Positions 1 through 6,896 are shown, counted from the stretch's first letter. The stretch: 15,428 nt of DNA from Oscillospiraceae bacterium (GCA_900768125.1 CAAGBS010000007.1:1-15428), one strand, 5' to 3'. Numbers and translations: made by a program. Notes: generated from the sequence alone by a model not told the origin.

Positions 1-81
1 ACTTATATCATCTGCGTCGTTACCAAACCTTGAAATACATCAAGTATTACTGCGGTTTGGTGCCTAGCATCTGATATAAGT
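1..81. repeat. Long imperfect inverted repeat (hairpin-forming)
   Basis: The ten bases at 1-10 are the exact reverse complement of 72-81. Inside, TGC 13-15 pairs with 67-69 and ACCAAACC 22-29 pairs with 54-61. The centre can close either as 34-38 with 44-48 or as 29-33 with 40-44. The element could be a structured RNA end, a terminator-like structure downstream of ybaK on the minus strand, or a small palindromic repeat. The arms begin at the window edge, so the element may extend further. No gene is visible between 1 and 137. Confidence 0.5.
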
Positions 82-137
82 CATGTACGAAATCTGCTCG
101 TGTCCCGGTTTTTAGAGGTCCCCATATCAATGTATAT

Positions 138-623
138 TTATTCTGCGATTATGTCGTCGAAAACGCCGGAGCATGCCTTGGCGAGGTCGGCGGGTGCAAG
201 CTCCAGCTGAGTGCCGAGCTTTCCTCCGCTTATTATTATCCGGTCGAAATCCTGCGCGGACTTGTGGATAACGGTCCTGTACTGCTTCTTCATTCCGATG
301 GGCGTACAGCCGCCGCGGATATAGCCGGTGACAGCGTTGATATCTTTGACATGCACCATCTCCAGCGATTTTTCGCCGACAGTGCGGGCGCATTTCTTCA
401 TGTCAAGTTCCTTGTCTACGGGCAGCGCGAAAACGTAATAATTTCCGCTTTTTCCCACAGTGACCAGGGTTTTGAAGCAGCTGTCGCAGCTTTCGCCGAG
501 AAGTTCCGCTATCTGTATGCCGTCCTTGAAGTCATCGCATTCGTAAAGGTGTACTTTATACGGGAGCTTCAGTTTGTCCAGCATTCGCATTGCGTTTGTT
601 TTTATCTCTTTTTCTTTTGCCAT
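138..623 (-). CDS. ybaK: YbaK/EbsC-type Cys-tRNA(Pro) deacylase
   Basis: This 161-residue protein matches the YbaK/ProX editing domain in length and motifs. Members of the YbaK subfamily hydrolyse Cys mischarged on tRNA-Pro in the cytoplasm, in trans to ProRS. Visible hallmarks are FKTLV with Lys51 (the conserved substrate-contacting lysine), the glycine-rich GYIRGGCTPIG at 100-110, and SGGKLGTQLEL at 132-142. The start is supported by AGGAG about 8 nt upstream. A strong terminator hairpin (645-676) sits directly before this ribosome binding site, and no promoter is visible between the two. Transcription therefore probably arrives by readthrough from the upstream TerD/microprotein unit. Exact substrate specificity within the family is inferred. 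Confidence 0.9.
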   Translation of the reverse strand: MAKEKEIKTNAMRMLDKLKLPYKVHLYECDDFKDGIQIAELLGESCDSCFKTLVTVGKSGNYYVFALPVDKELDMKKCARTVGEKSLEMVHVKDINAVTGYIRGGCTPIGMKKQYRTVIHKSAQDFDRIIISGGKLGTQLELAPADLAKACSGVFDDIIAE

Positions 624-644
624 TTTGTTTCTCCTGCAGACATA

Positions 645-676
645 AAAACCGCCCTGTATCCGGCAGGGCAGTTTTT
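645..676 (-). terminator. Rho-independent terminator between microprotein gene and ybaK
   Basis: GCCCTG 651-656 pairs with CAGGGC 664-669. Flanking A and T runs extend the stem to about 13 bp, so it has U-tails in both directions. On the minus strand it lies 3' of the 44-residue gene and ends about 20 nt before the ybaK ATG, so it could act as an internal attenuator. Confidence 0.8.
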
Positions 677-685
677 GTTTTGTTA

Positions 686-820
686 TCAGATCTCGTCGTC
701 TTCCTCGCAGTCGAGCGCTTCTACTATCGCCTTGTTGCGCGTCAGGAAGAATGCCACTGCTGCAGCTGCTGCGGCTGCCAGTGCGATTATACCTGCGATG
801 ATAACAAGCTTCTTTGTCAT
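686..820 (-). CDS. 44-residue single-pass membrane microprotein
   Basis: An ATG at 818-820 is preceded by a perfect AGGAGG (829-834) with 8 nt spacing, and the frame runs 44 codons to TGA at 686-688. The protein starts MTKKLVIIAG. An Ala-rich hydrophobic helix follows at about residues 5-27, then a TRNK positive patch, then a very acidic C-terminus (EALDCEEDDEI). The layout suggests one transmembrane segment with an acidic tail, though orientation is unknown. It starts 23 nt after the TerD-family stop, so the two are probably cotranscribed, and a terminator follows immediately. I do not recognise a family. Support comes from the ribosome binding site, the hydrophobic pattern and the operon position. 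Confidence 0.75.
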   Translation of the reverse strand: MTKKLVIIAGIIALAAAAAAAVAFFLTRNKAIVEALDCEEDDEI

Positions 821-843
821 GATGAGTACCTCCTATAATAAAA

Positions 844-1437
844 TCAGTGCTGATATCTTGCGGCGACCTCCGAAATGCTGTTGTCGTTTGTCGGCTCGCC
901 GATAGCGTTGAATTTCCACTCGCCGTTGTAAAGATATATTTCGCCGAATATCATTGCGGTTTTGCCATCGTAGTTGTCGGAGAGGTTATATCTGCATAGC
1001 TCTACGCCCTTGTCTGCGTCCACCAGGCGTATGAATGCGTTCTTTATCATTCCGAAATGCTGCTTTCTCTGCATAGCCTGGTAGATGTTAACCACGAAGA
1101 CTATCTTGGAATATGCGTTCCCCAGCTTTGGCAGTTCTACCAGTATCTGCTCGTCGTCTCCCTCGCCTGCGCCGGTCAGGTTGTCGCCCATATGGTGGAC
1201 CGCACCGGTCTGATGAGTCAGGTTTCCGAAATATACGACATCTATCGGACCGTTCAGCTTTCCGGTCTGTGCGCTGATGAGCATCGCAGAAGCGTCGCAG
1301 TCGATATCCTCATGCTTTGAGAACAGAGAGAATTTTCTGGGAGCTTCGTCCCAGCCGAGTCCTACAAGTATAGTCTTTAAGCCAGTGTTTCCCTTTGTAA
1401 GGTCAACTTTCTGACCTTTCTGAAGATTAACGGACAT
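844..1437 (-). CDS. TerD-family calcium-binding stress protein
   Basis: This 197-residue protein matches the TerD domain over its whole length. GLGWD is at 26-30, DIDCDASA at 44-51, and the Asp/Glu-rich GDNLTGAGEGDDEQI at 84-98 corresponds to the family's Ca2+ ligands. TerD proteins are cytoplasmic and occur in tellurite-resistance and general-stress loci, and their biochemical activity is not settled. GGAGG lies about 7 nt before the ATG, and a consensus-like promoter is found at 1499-1527. The rest of a ter locus (terB, terC, further terD paralogues) is absent here, so this is a lone TerD gene followed by a membrane microprotein. It is named at family level because TerD, TerE and YceC-type paralogues are hard to separate by eye. 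Confidence 0.93.
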   Translation of the reverse strand: MSVNLQKGQKVDLTKGNTGLKTILVGLGWDEAPRKFSLFSKHEDIDCDASAMLISAQTGKLNGPIDVVYFGNLTHQTGAVHHMGDNLTGAGEGDDEQILVELPKLGNAYSKIVFVVNIYQAMQRKQHFGMIKNAFIRLVDADKGVELCRYNLSDNYDGKTAMIFGEIYLYNGEWKFNAIGEPTNDNSISEVAARYQH

Positions 1438-1498
1438 ATTATACCTCCATGGTTCATGAATTATCCGAAAAACGGCGTCATGCTGATTGGATACTTAT

Positions 1499-1527
1499 AA
1501 TATACCACATTATTCCTAAAAAATCAA
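1499..1527 (-). promoter_or_regulatory. Promoter of the TerD unit
   Basis: On the minus strand, TTGATT (1522-1527) and TATATT (1499-1504) are separated by 17 nt. The TerD start codon lies about 60 nt downstream. Confidence 0.6.
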
Positions 1528-1578
1528 GTACTTTTTATTCGAGCCGCATTTGGCTGCGATTACGTCTTTTTTGCAAAT

Positions 1579-1608
1579 AAAAAAAACCGCCCATTGGACG
1601 GTTTTTTT
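1579..1608 (-). terminator. Terminator of tRNA-Leu
   Basis: An A-run, CCG, a short loop region, CGG and a seven-T run form a hairpin immediately 3' of the tRNA CCA end on the minus strand. The A and T runs are symmetrical, so it may work in both directions. It separates the tRNA transcript from the TerD promoter. Confidence 0.75.
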
Positions 1609-1610
1609 AT

Positions 1611-1695
1611 TGGTGCGGGTGACGGGACTTGAACCCGTATGTCATACAACACACGCACCTCAAACGTGCCTGTCTGCCAGTTCCAGCACACCCGC
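1611..1695 (-). tRNA. tRNA-Leu (anticodon GAG)
   Basis: This is an 85-nt class II tRNA with a long variable arm. The acceptor stem starts GCGGGTG and the 3' CCA is encoded. The anticodon stem is CACGT/GCGTG, with loop TTGAGGT placing GAG at 34-36, which reads CUC and CUU. An alternative register that would give a TGA anticodon breaks the anticodon stem at an A-C pair and was rejected. It has its own consensus promoter and terminator, so it is a single-gene transcript. Confidence 0.95.
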
Positions 1696-1736
1696 ATTTA
1701 TTTCCCGCTGAGCTTTTGTCTCTCAACGACTTGTTT

Positions 1737-1765
1737 ATTATATCACAGCCGCACCGATTTGTCAA
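1737..1765 (-). promoter_or_regulatory. Consensus promoter of tRNA-Leu
   Basis: On the minus strand, a perfect TTGACA (1760-1765) and a perfect TATAAT (1737-1742) are separated by 17 nt. TTTGAAAAA (1771-1779) lies just upstream like an UP element. AAGTCG starts five nt after the -10 box, as at the other two stable-RNA promoters in this window. Confidence 0.9.
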
Positions 1766-1815
1766 TAGCTTTTTTCAAAAAATCCGAATTTTTTTGATTA
1801 TTTTTTTTGACGCGC

Positions 1816-2067
1816 TTATTTTATGGGAAATTCGTCCGGAAATTCCAGGCGGATCCCGCTTTCCCGCGCCTTGCGGTAAAGCGCGGAGAGGCGGCAGAGA
1901 ACTGCGTTTTCTTCGTAGATCAGCGCGTCTATCACCGACTCATCGCTGACGTTGTCGAAATTCGTGCGGATAGTTTCAAGCCTGTCCGTCAGTTCGGCGT
2001 ATTCCCGGCGGAATGATATGGCGCGGGTCTCGTATCCGGTAGGGCGGTTCAGCAGTTTTTTCAGCAT
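1816..2067 (-). CDS. Small helical protein, DUF2508-like
   Basis: This 83-residue soluble protein is predicted to be mostly helical. The middle and C-terminal pattern, VIDALIYEENAVLCRLSALY followed by RKARE, resembles the DUF2508/YaaL family, where a conserved acidic-aromatic IYE segment precedes a basic helix. This is recognised from memory and is tentative, and no function is known for that family. AAAGGAG is 6 nt before the ATG. The gene lies 62 nt downstream of the TraB-like gene and may be the last gene of that cluster. The only terminator-like sequence after it is an A/T-only stem that overlaps the upstream element of the tRNA-Leu promoter. Confidence 0.7.
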   Translation of the reverse strand: MLKKLLNRPTGYETRAISFRREYAELTDRLETIRTNFDNVSDESVIDALIYEENAVLCRLSALYRKARESGIRLEFPDEFPIK

Positions 2068-2129
2068 GACGGCTCCTTTCGCAGGTCAAAACTGTATTTC
2101 TGCTGAATTATATTCCCGCCGCGCCGGGA

Positions 2130-3128
2130 TTATGCCGCCGGCGTTTCGCTGATCTCCGCGCTGTCGGGACGTATCGCGCGGACTGTGTACCCGGCTTCCC
2201 CGAGAAGCGTTATGATGGACGGCTCGGCGTAGAAATGCATGGTCCCCACGAAGACGAATGCCCGGTCCCCGTTCTGTAAGGCATTTTCTATGAACCGCGC
2301 CATGTTTTTCTGGCGGTCGGCGTACATCATATTATAATAGGTCTGCCAGTCGTCGGGGTCTTCTGCTGATTCAGGGTCGTAGACCTCCAGCCCCTGGAAA
2401 TAATCCTCGTCGAAGCTGCGCCAGGCTTCGAAAAGTTCTTTTGTGGATTCTGTCTGCTTCCGGAAGTTCTCGTCTCCGGTGCACTCTGCGACTAATTCGG
2501 ACTGCACGGACATGGGTACGCCGCCCATCATTTTATACTGGGACTCCGCGCCCTCTATCTCGCGGATTTCCTTATGGCCGCTGTGAGCCATCTGCAGGAA
2601 TTGTGATTCAGTGCCGCAGCTGCTGTCAAGCCCCGCCGCGCCCAGCACTGACGAACTGAACACGGAAGACCAGTAGAACGGCACCATGCTTTCAAGAGCG
2701 GGGTCGTATATTCCGAGCTGTTTGAAGTATTCCACGGTCTCGTCATGGTTCCGGATATAGTCTGCGGCGGTGCCTGTGCTGAGCCTGAGGTAACCGGCGC
2801 ACTTTGAAAGCAGGGCATTGTTTCCGCTGAGGGCTATGGTGTCCAGCTCAGGGGCAACATATGTGCTGCTGCGGTAGGCTTCCAGAACATACTCCGGGTA
2901 GGACGCGTCCGCTGTTCCGGCGTGCATGCTTCCCAGCAGGAACACCTGCGCGCCGGTGTTCTCGTCCTCCACCGCCCAGAACGGCGGGGTCACTTTTCCC
3001 GGCTCGGCGGCGGGGGAATAGTCGATGACGAGCGGCTCGCGCGGCTGAACGTCAGCGCCGGAGCAGCCGCCTATCAATGCAGTCAGGGCGCACAGCGCGG
3101 CGGCTGTGATGCGTTTTATCCTGCTCAT
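2130..3128 (-). CDS. TraB/GumN-family lipoprotein
   Basis: This 332-residue protein has a lipoprotein signal: basic start MSRIKR, a hydrophobic core, and lipobox IGGC ending at Cys22. The mature part should be anchored outside the cytoplasmic membrane. Two hallmarks of the TraB/GumN (TIKI-like, putative metalloprotease) fold are visible: FLLGSMHAG near residues 63-71 and VFVGTMHFYAEP near 292-304, each with the conserved GxxH. A YADRQKNMARFI segment matches the family's Arg-rich helix. The start lies 4 nt after the stop of the upstream small gene and has no clear Shine-Dalgarno, which points to translational coupling. The substrate is unknown. Confidence 0.85.
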   Translation of the reverse strand: MSRIKRITAAALCALTALIGGCSGADVQPREPLVIDYSPAAEPGKVTPPFWAVEDENTGAQVFLLGSMHAGTADASYPEYVLEAYRSSTYVAPELDTIALSGNNALLSKCAGYLRLSTGTAADYIRNHDETVEYFKQLGIYDPALESMVPFYWSSVFSSSVLGAAGLDSSCGTESQFLQMAHSGHKEIREIEGAESQYKMMGGVPMSVQSELVAECTGDENFRKQTESTKELFEAWRSFDEDYFQGLEVYDPESAEDPDDWQTYYNMMYADRQKNMARFIENALQNGDRAFVFVGTMHFYAEPSIITLLGEAGYTVRAIRPDSAEISETPAA

Positions 3129-3132
3129 GCCG

Positions 3133-3357
3133 TCAGTTGGAGAGGCGGCTGAGGCAGTCCTCGCACGCCTGGGATTCGTCTGCGTATTCCGATACCTCCA
3201 TGCGGTCGCCGTCCTCGCTGTAGTAAACGACCCATTTGCCGTTTTCGTTCATCAGGCAGATGCGCTGTTCCTCGTCGTCTCCGCTGCCGCAGATGTTATA
3301 GTAATAATGAGGTATATCAAGCTCGAAGAGCCTGGTCTGTAAGTCCTGTATAGTCAT
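3133..3357 (-). CDS. Small acidic protein resembling Imm59-type immunity proteins
   Basis: This 74-residue protein begins MTIQDLQTRLFELDIPHYYY. The rest has the pattern ICLMNENGKWVVYYSEDGDR followed by an acidic EYADESQACEDCL helix. The layout (short helix, two-strand hairpin with KW-VYYSE-G, C-terminal helix with a conserved Cys) recalls the Imm59-like family of polymorphic-toxin immunity proteins. This is a memory-based resemblance and not proven. No toxin is encoded next to it. AGGGG precedes the start. It follows the phosphatase stop by 13 nt and precedes the TraB-like lipoprotein by 4 nt, so the three look cotranscribed. Confidence 0.75.
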   Translation of the reverse strand: MTIQDLQTRLFELDIPHYYYNICGSGDDEEQRICLMNENGKWVVYYSEDGDRMEVSEYADESQACEDCLSRLSN

Positions 3358-3370
3358 ATTTCGTCCCCTC

Positions 3371-3979
3371 TCAGAATAATCTTCCGCTTATTTCAAATGC
3401 CGGTCCCTTCTGCCACAGAAATGTTGAAAGCAGTATTTCGAAACCCTCGCCGGGGCCGCACATGTAGTCCGCCGGGTGTCCCTTGGGAAGACCGAAGCCT
3501 GCGAGCAGATTCGTTATCACTCCGCCGTGGGTCACCATTGCGGCGCGGGTTATGTCCTTTTTCATCATGTCGCGGAATATTATGTCCAGTCCGCTTATGC
3601 AGCGCAGGGAGAAATCCCCGAATTTTTCGCCGTCCGGGGGACATGCCTCGGGGCCGCCTTTCAGCCATGCGGTGTACTCCGGCAGTTTTTCAAGCTCCTG
3701 CTGGGTCTTTCCCTCGAACTGCCCGAAGTCCATCTCCGCTATCTCGTCCACCTTGGATAGCTGGATATCGGGGTAGATTATCTGCGCGGTCTCAACGCAG
3801 CGCTTCAGCGGGGAGGTGTACACCTTTTCAACGTAGGGGTAGAGGTCGGCTTTCGCAAGCTTGCGTATGTCCTCCTCTCCGCTGGGGCAGAGGGCAAGGT
3901 CAGTTTGACCGATATACTTTCCGTCAAGGTTGCCCTGGGTCAGTCCGTGTCGGATAAGATACAGATAGTAATTTTTCAT
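3371..3979 (-). CDS. Histidine phosphatase (phosphoglycerate mutase-like)
   Basis: This 202-residue cytosolic enzyme belongs to the branch 1 histidine phosphatase superfamily. LIRHG places the phospho-accepting His at residue 11. TSPLKR supplies the second Arg at about 60, DEIAEMDFGQFEGKT carries the catalytic acid near 82, and VTHGGVI supplies the second His at 151. All core residues are present, so it should be active. The substrate cannot be read from sequence; CobC-like, sugar-phosphate or nucleotide phosphatases share this pattern, and no cobalamin genes are nearby. The frame stays open upstream to 4066, but the ATG at 3979 fits the family's N-terminus and has AAAGG about 11 nt upstream. 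It is first in the cluster with the Imm59-like and TraB-like genes. Confidence 0.9.
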   Translation of the reverse strand: MKNYYLYLIRHGLTQGNLDGKYIGQTDLALCPSGEEDIRKLAKADLYPYVEKVYTSPLKRCVETAQIIYPDIQLSKVDEIAEMDFGQFEGKTQQELEKLPEYTAWLKGGPEACPPDGEKFGDFSLRCISGLDIIFRDMMKKDITRAAMVTHGGVITNLLAGFGLPKGHPADYMCGPGEGFEILLSTFLWQKGPAFEISGRLF

Positions 3980-4016
3980 TGTTTTTATTACCTTTCGTAT
4001 TGTTTTTCGCCGGTGC

Positions 4017-4068
4017 GGAATATTGTGCTGACACTGATATTCTGTCGCAATATGCTGTGTTGACATAT
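4017..4068. promoter_or_regulatory. Imperfect direct repeats in a divergent intergenic region (candidate operator)
   Basis: The 269-nt region between the phosphatase start and the XRE start holds two similar blocks, GAATATTGTGCTGACAC and CAATATGCTGTGTTGACA, about 29 nt apart. They are candidate binding sites for a regulator, possibly the adjacent XRE protein. I could not place a convincing minus-strand promoter here. Confidence 0.3.
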
Positions 4069-4154
4069 AACCGTGGTCAGAAATGCAGCGTAGTTCGCAT
4101 AACTGTTATAGATATTGCCCTATGGAGTTGTCGTTTTTTTGTGAAATATGACAC

Positions 4155-4183
4155 TTTACAAATCGGAATATTCATATTATAAT
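4155..4183 (+). promoter_or_regulatory. Promoter of the XRE regulator gene
   Basis: TTTACA (4155-4160) and a perfect TATAAT (4178-4183) are separated by 17 nt. The sequence around and after the -10 box is rich in A/T palindromes such as ATTATAAT, which could serve autoregulation. Confidence 0.75.
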
Positions 4184-4248
4184 ATACAATATGGTATTAT
4201 AAATAAAATAAACGAACCATGGGGAAAATAACACTAAGGAGAAAATGT

Positions 4249-4917
4249 ATGAATAAGGACTTCCCCCGTATCATGACGCTGCTGCGTAAAGAACGGGGTC
4301 TTAGCCAGAAGCAGGCCGCCGCTGACCTTGAGGTGACTCAGGCGCTGCTGTCTCACTATGAAAACGGCAAGCGCGAATGCGGACTTGATTTCCTAGTGCG
4401 CGCCGCCGATTACTACAAGGTCTCAGTCGATTATCTGCTAGGGCGTTCGCCGATGAGCACCGGCGCGTCTATTTCTGAGAATGAGCTTCCCGACAGCACT
4501 GACGCAGAGAAATATGAGGGTTCTCCCTCCGGGCTGTCCGTGTTCTTCCAGAAGAAGCTGCTGACAAATTCCATCGAGATTCTGTTCTCGCTGCTGATAA
4601 AGACGAAGAACTCCGAGCTTTCAAAGGCTCTGTACTCCTACATTTCGCTGGCGGTCTACCGCTGCTTCAGAATGGTGCACAGCGCCGGCCGTGAGAATGA
4701 CGACCACGCTTTCAGCATTCCGGAGGACAAGGTCGCCGGGCTTACTAGTGCGGCGCTTTCCGTTGAGGATATCCACGCCAGGGCGGCGTGCCTTACCGGC
4801 GGCTCTGAGGACGAGAAGATCACCAACGCCCGGCTGGAGCAGGAATACGCCAAACAGGCGGCTGCGCTGCTCTCAGTAGTAAACAGTTCCGAAAAGACGC
4901 TGAACAAATATCTCTGA
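4249..4917 (+). CDS. XRE-family transcriptional regulator
   Basis: This 222-residue protein has an N-terminal HTH_3/Cro-CI domain at about residues 5-66. It contains LLRKERGLSQKQAAADL, the recognition helix VTQALLSHYENGKR, and the closing YKVSVDYLLGRS typical of this family. A roughly 150-residue helical C-terminal region that I do not recognise follows, possibly for dimerisation or ligand sensing. The ATG at 4249 is preferred over an in-frame ATG at 4219 because AAGGAG (4236-4241) is 7 nt before it. The gene is monocistronic: its own promoter is upstream and a strong terminator follows. It is divergent from the phosphatase cluster, which makes that cluster or its own promoter a possible target. 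Confidence 0.88.
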   Translation: MNKDFPRIMTLLRKERGLSQKQAAADLEVTQALLSHYENGKRECGLDFLVRAADYYKVSVDYLLGRSPMSTGASISENELPDSTDAEKYEGSPSGLSVFFQKKLLTNSIEILFSLLIKTKNSELSKALYSYISLAVYRCFRMVHSAGRENDDHAFSIPEDKVAGLTSAALSVEDIHARAACLTGGSEDEKITNARLEQEYAKQAAALLSVVNSSEKTLNKYL

Positions 4918-4940
4918 AATTCACTGAATCACATATCCTG

Positions 4941-4967
4941 CGGACAGCTTTGCGGCTGTCCGTTTTT
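4941..4967 (+). terminator. Terminator of the XRE regulator gene
   Basis: CGGACAGC (4941-4948) and GCTGTCCG (4955-4962) form a perfect 8-bp stem with a 6-nt loop, followed by five T. It also lies downstream of the convergent flippase gene, but the minus strand lacks a T-run after the stem. Confidence 0.92.
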
Positions 4968-4973
4968 GGTTTG

Positions 4974-6419
4974 TTACTCGGTTCCGTCGGTGGGTCCGGG
5001 CTGTGATTTTCCGGTCCTGCGCTTTATGAATAGCTTTACTGCCTGGGCTGCTGTTCTGAAGTTTATCGCGCAGAGCAGTATGAACAGAATGCAGTTAAGA
5101 ACGTTCTGAAGCAGTCCGGCGTCAAGGGTCATGACGCATACCGACATGGCGGCGATTATCATAAGATTTATGCCCATTTTAAGATAGTTCACATTTACCA
5201 CGAGAAACTGCCTTGTGTCTATTGCGCGGATAATATACACCAGCAGGTAGCACAGGAGCGTTGCCAGCGCGGCGCCCATAACTCCCATCGGTGAGTTGAG
5301 AAGTATCAGGTTCAGCAGAACGTTGCTTCCGGCGCCGACTATGCTTGTCACGAGCGAGTGGGAGGTCTTGTTCTTTGCCTCGTAAATCGAACTCAGGAAG
5401 TTGTTGAAGCTCTGGAACACCACCGCCGCTACTAGGAACGGCACATACATATATGCGCCCTCGAAGCCCTTTCCGCCGAAGAACGGCATGATTATAGGGC
5501 GGAGGATCAGCAGTATCCCTGCGGCGGTTATGTACATGACGGTTTGCATCATGCTGAAAACGTTGGAATAGAACTCGCTTATCTTGCGGGAGTTTCGCTC
5601 GGTTATCGCCGACATGTGCCATGCCTGGGAGAATATCCCCACCACGAGCGCGGCAAGGTTCGGGAATTTGAACGCGAAGGAATACACGCCGTTTGCCGCG
5701 CTGCCGTATATAGCAGTTACCATGAACGTATCGGATACGTTGATTATCCACCACATTATCGTGGTCGGCATGAGCGGAATGCTGTATCTTATCATTCCCT
5801 TTGCAAGCTCGCGGTCGTTTCCGAGCGGCCGGTACTGCTTGTAGAGCTTCGCCTGCCATGTCAGGAAAACTATCGAGATGAAATCGCCGAGGGAGACGGA
5901 CAGGACATAGCCCACAACGCCCATGTGAAGCACTCCGAGAAGCAGTATGTTCAGCAATATCACCGAGATGGTCGTAAGAGTGCCGTCTATCGCGTACAGC
6001 CGGACGTGTCCGCGCGCACGGACGTATATCGCACAGATACCTTTTATGCTTCCGGTCACAACGTACATATATATAAGCCACTGGTAGCCGCTGAGCATGT
6101 CTATCATTCCGATGAGCGGCACGAATGCGGTGAAAAGGGTCAGCCCGATCATCGCTACGTTTATCCCTATCGAAAAGACGTGGTTCTTCTTGGCGATATT
6201 CTTGTCCAGGGCATAACGAAGCACACCCTCGTTTATCGAGAGCGTAACGACCGATATCAGCAGTGCTGAGGCATTGATTATATTGTTGACGTCGCCGAAT
6301 CCGTCCGTGCCGAGCCAGCTGGTGTAAAAACGCAGCATGATGTACACGAGGAACTTCGAGCCGAACTGTCCCAGCGCCAGAATAAAGGTATTGCTTGCCA
6401 GCTTCTGGTATTTATTCAT
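4974..6419 (-). CDS. Polysaccharide/oligosaccharide flippase (MOP superfamily)
   Basis: This 481-residue polytopic membrane protein has roughly 12-14 hydrophobic segments. The N-terminus, LASNTFILALGQFGSKFLVY then SWLGTDGFGDVN, is typical of Wzx-like polysaccharide transporters, and the second half fits the polysaccharide-biosynthesis C-terminal domain. Such proteins flip undecaprenyl-linked glycans or related lipids across the cytoplasmic membrane. No glycosyltransferase genes adjoin it, so its substrate is open. It is the last gene of the rlmB-led operon, 17 nt after the tadA stop. The ribosome binding site is weak (GAAAGAAG). The C-terminal tail is basic and cytosolic (KLFIKRRTGK). A SpoVB/MurJ-type role cannot be excluded. 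Confidence 0.85.
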   Translation of the reverse strand: MNKYQKLASNTFILALGQFGSKFLVYIMLRFYTSWLGTDGFGDVNNIINASALLISVVTLSINEGVLRYALDKNIAKKNHVFSIGINVAMIGLTLFTAFVPLIGMIDMLSGYQWLIYMYVVTGSIKGICAIYVRARGHVRLYAIDGTLTTISVILLNILLLGVLHMGVVGYVLSVSLGDFISIVFLTWQAKLYKQYRPLGNDRELAKGMIRYSIPLMPTTIMWWIINVSDTFMVTAIYGSAANGVYSFAFKFPNLAALVVGIFSQAWHMSAITERNSRKISEFYSNVFSMMQTVMYITAAGILLILRPIIMPFFGGKGFEGAYMYVPFLVAAVVFQSFNNFLSSIYEAKNKTSHSLVTSIVGAGSNVLLNLILLNSPMGVMGAALATLLCYLLVYIIRAIDTRQFLVVNVNYLKMGINLMIIAAMSVCVMTLDAGLLQNVLNCILFILLCAINFRTAAQAVKLFIKRRTGKSQPGPTDGTE

Positions 6420-6436
6420 GTAGTCTTCTTTCGTAG

Positions 6437-6895
6437 TTATTTATTGTCCCGCAGCTCCCGGAAGAAGTCAGAGAGAACCCCGCCGCACTGTTCCATCAGG
6501 ATACGGCTGCGGACGAACGGGATATGTGTGAACCTCTCCTCGAACAGGTTCACAACAGATGAGCATGCGCCGTTCTTGTCGTCGAAAGCGCCGTAGACCA
6601 GCCGCTTCAGCCTTGCGTTCATGACTGCGCCTGCGCACATCGGGCAGGGTTCAAGCGTAACATACAGCGTGCAGCCGGACAGCCGCCAGCTTCCCAGGCG
6701 CTTTGCCGCCTGCTCGATGGCGAGTATCTCGGCGTGGGCTGTCGGAGACTGAAGATGTTCCCGCAGGTTCCAGCCCTCGCCGATGATGTTTCCGTCAGGG
6801 TCTGTGACTATCGCGCCGACCGGTATCTCTCCGATGGCGGCGGCTTTTTTCGCACGCTCCAGCGCCTGGAGCATGTATTCTTCATCAAGGGTCAT
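6437..6895 (-). CDS. tadA: tRNA-specific adenosine-34 deaminase
   Basis: This 152-residue zinc deaminase converts A34 to inosine in the tRNA-Arg(ACG) wobble position. TAHAEIL supplies the zinc ligand His54 and proton shuttle Glu56. LEPCPMC supplies zinc ligands Cys84 and Cys87. GEIPVGAIV and the MNARLKRLVYGAFD stretch are typical of TadA rather than cytidine or guanine deaminases. The frame extends 9 codons upstream, but the ATG at 6895 fits family length and follows the upstream stop by one base (TAG, C, ATG), a termination-reinitiation arrangement with an AGGCGG sequence just upstream. It sits between the pseudo-ATPase and flippase genes. Confidence 0.95.
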   Translation of the reverse strand: MTLDEEYMLQALERAKKAAAIGEIPVGAIVTDPDGNIIGEGWNLREHLQSPTAHAEILAIEQAAKRLGSWRLSGCTLYVTLEPCPMCAGAVMNARLKRLVYGAFDDKNGACSSVVNLFEERFTHIPFVRSRILMEQCGGVLSDFFRELRDNK

Positions 6896-6896
6896 G

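Noticed and set aside
2108..2128. Hairpin TCCCG/CGGGA between the TraB-like and DUF2508-like genes as a terminator
   Set aside because: It has a short stem and no T-run on the minus strand, so it is too weak to call.
3397..3957. 186-codon plus-strand open frame
   Set aside because: It is antisense to the histidine phosphatase, whose catalytic motifs are complete. The product is Arg/Pro/Ser-rich and domain-free.
3980..4066. N-terminal extension of the histidine phosphatase
   Set aside because: The frame is open, but the extra 29 residues precede the family's normal N-terminus and the ATG at 3979 has a better context.
4219..4248. Upstream ATG for the XRE regulator
   Set aside because: It has no Shine-Dalgarno, while AAGGAG is ideally spaced to the ATG at 4249, where the HTH domain begins.
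5544..6269. 241-codon plus-strand open frame
   Set aside because: It is antisense to the flippase gene, rich in His/Tyr/Arg as expected for reverse reading of membrane-protein codons, and has no recognisable domain.
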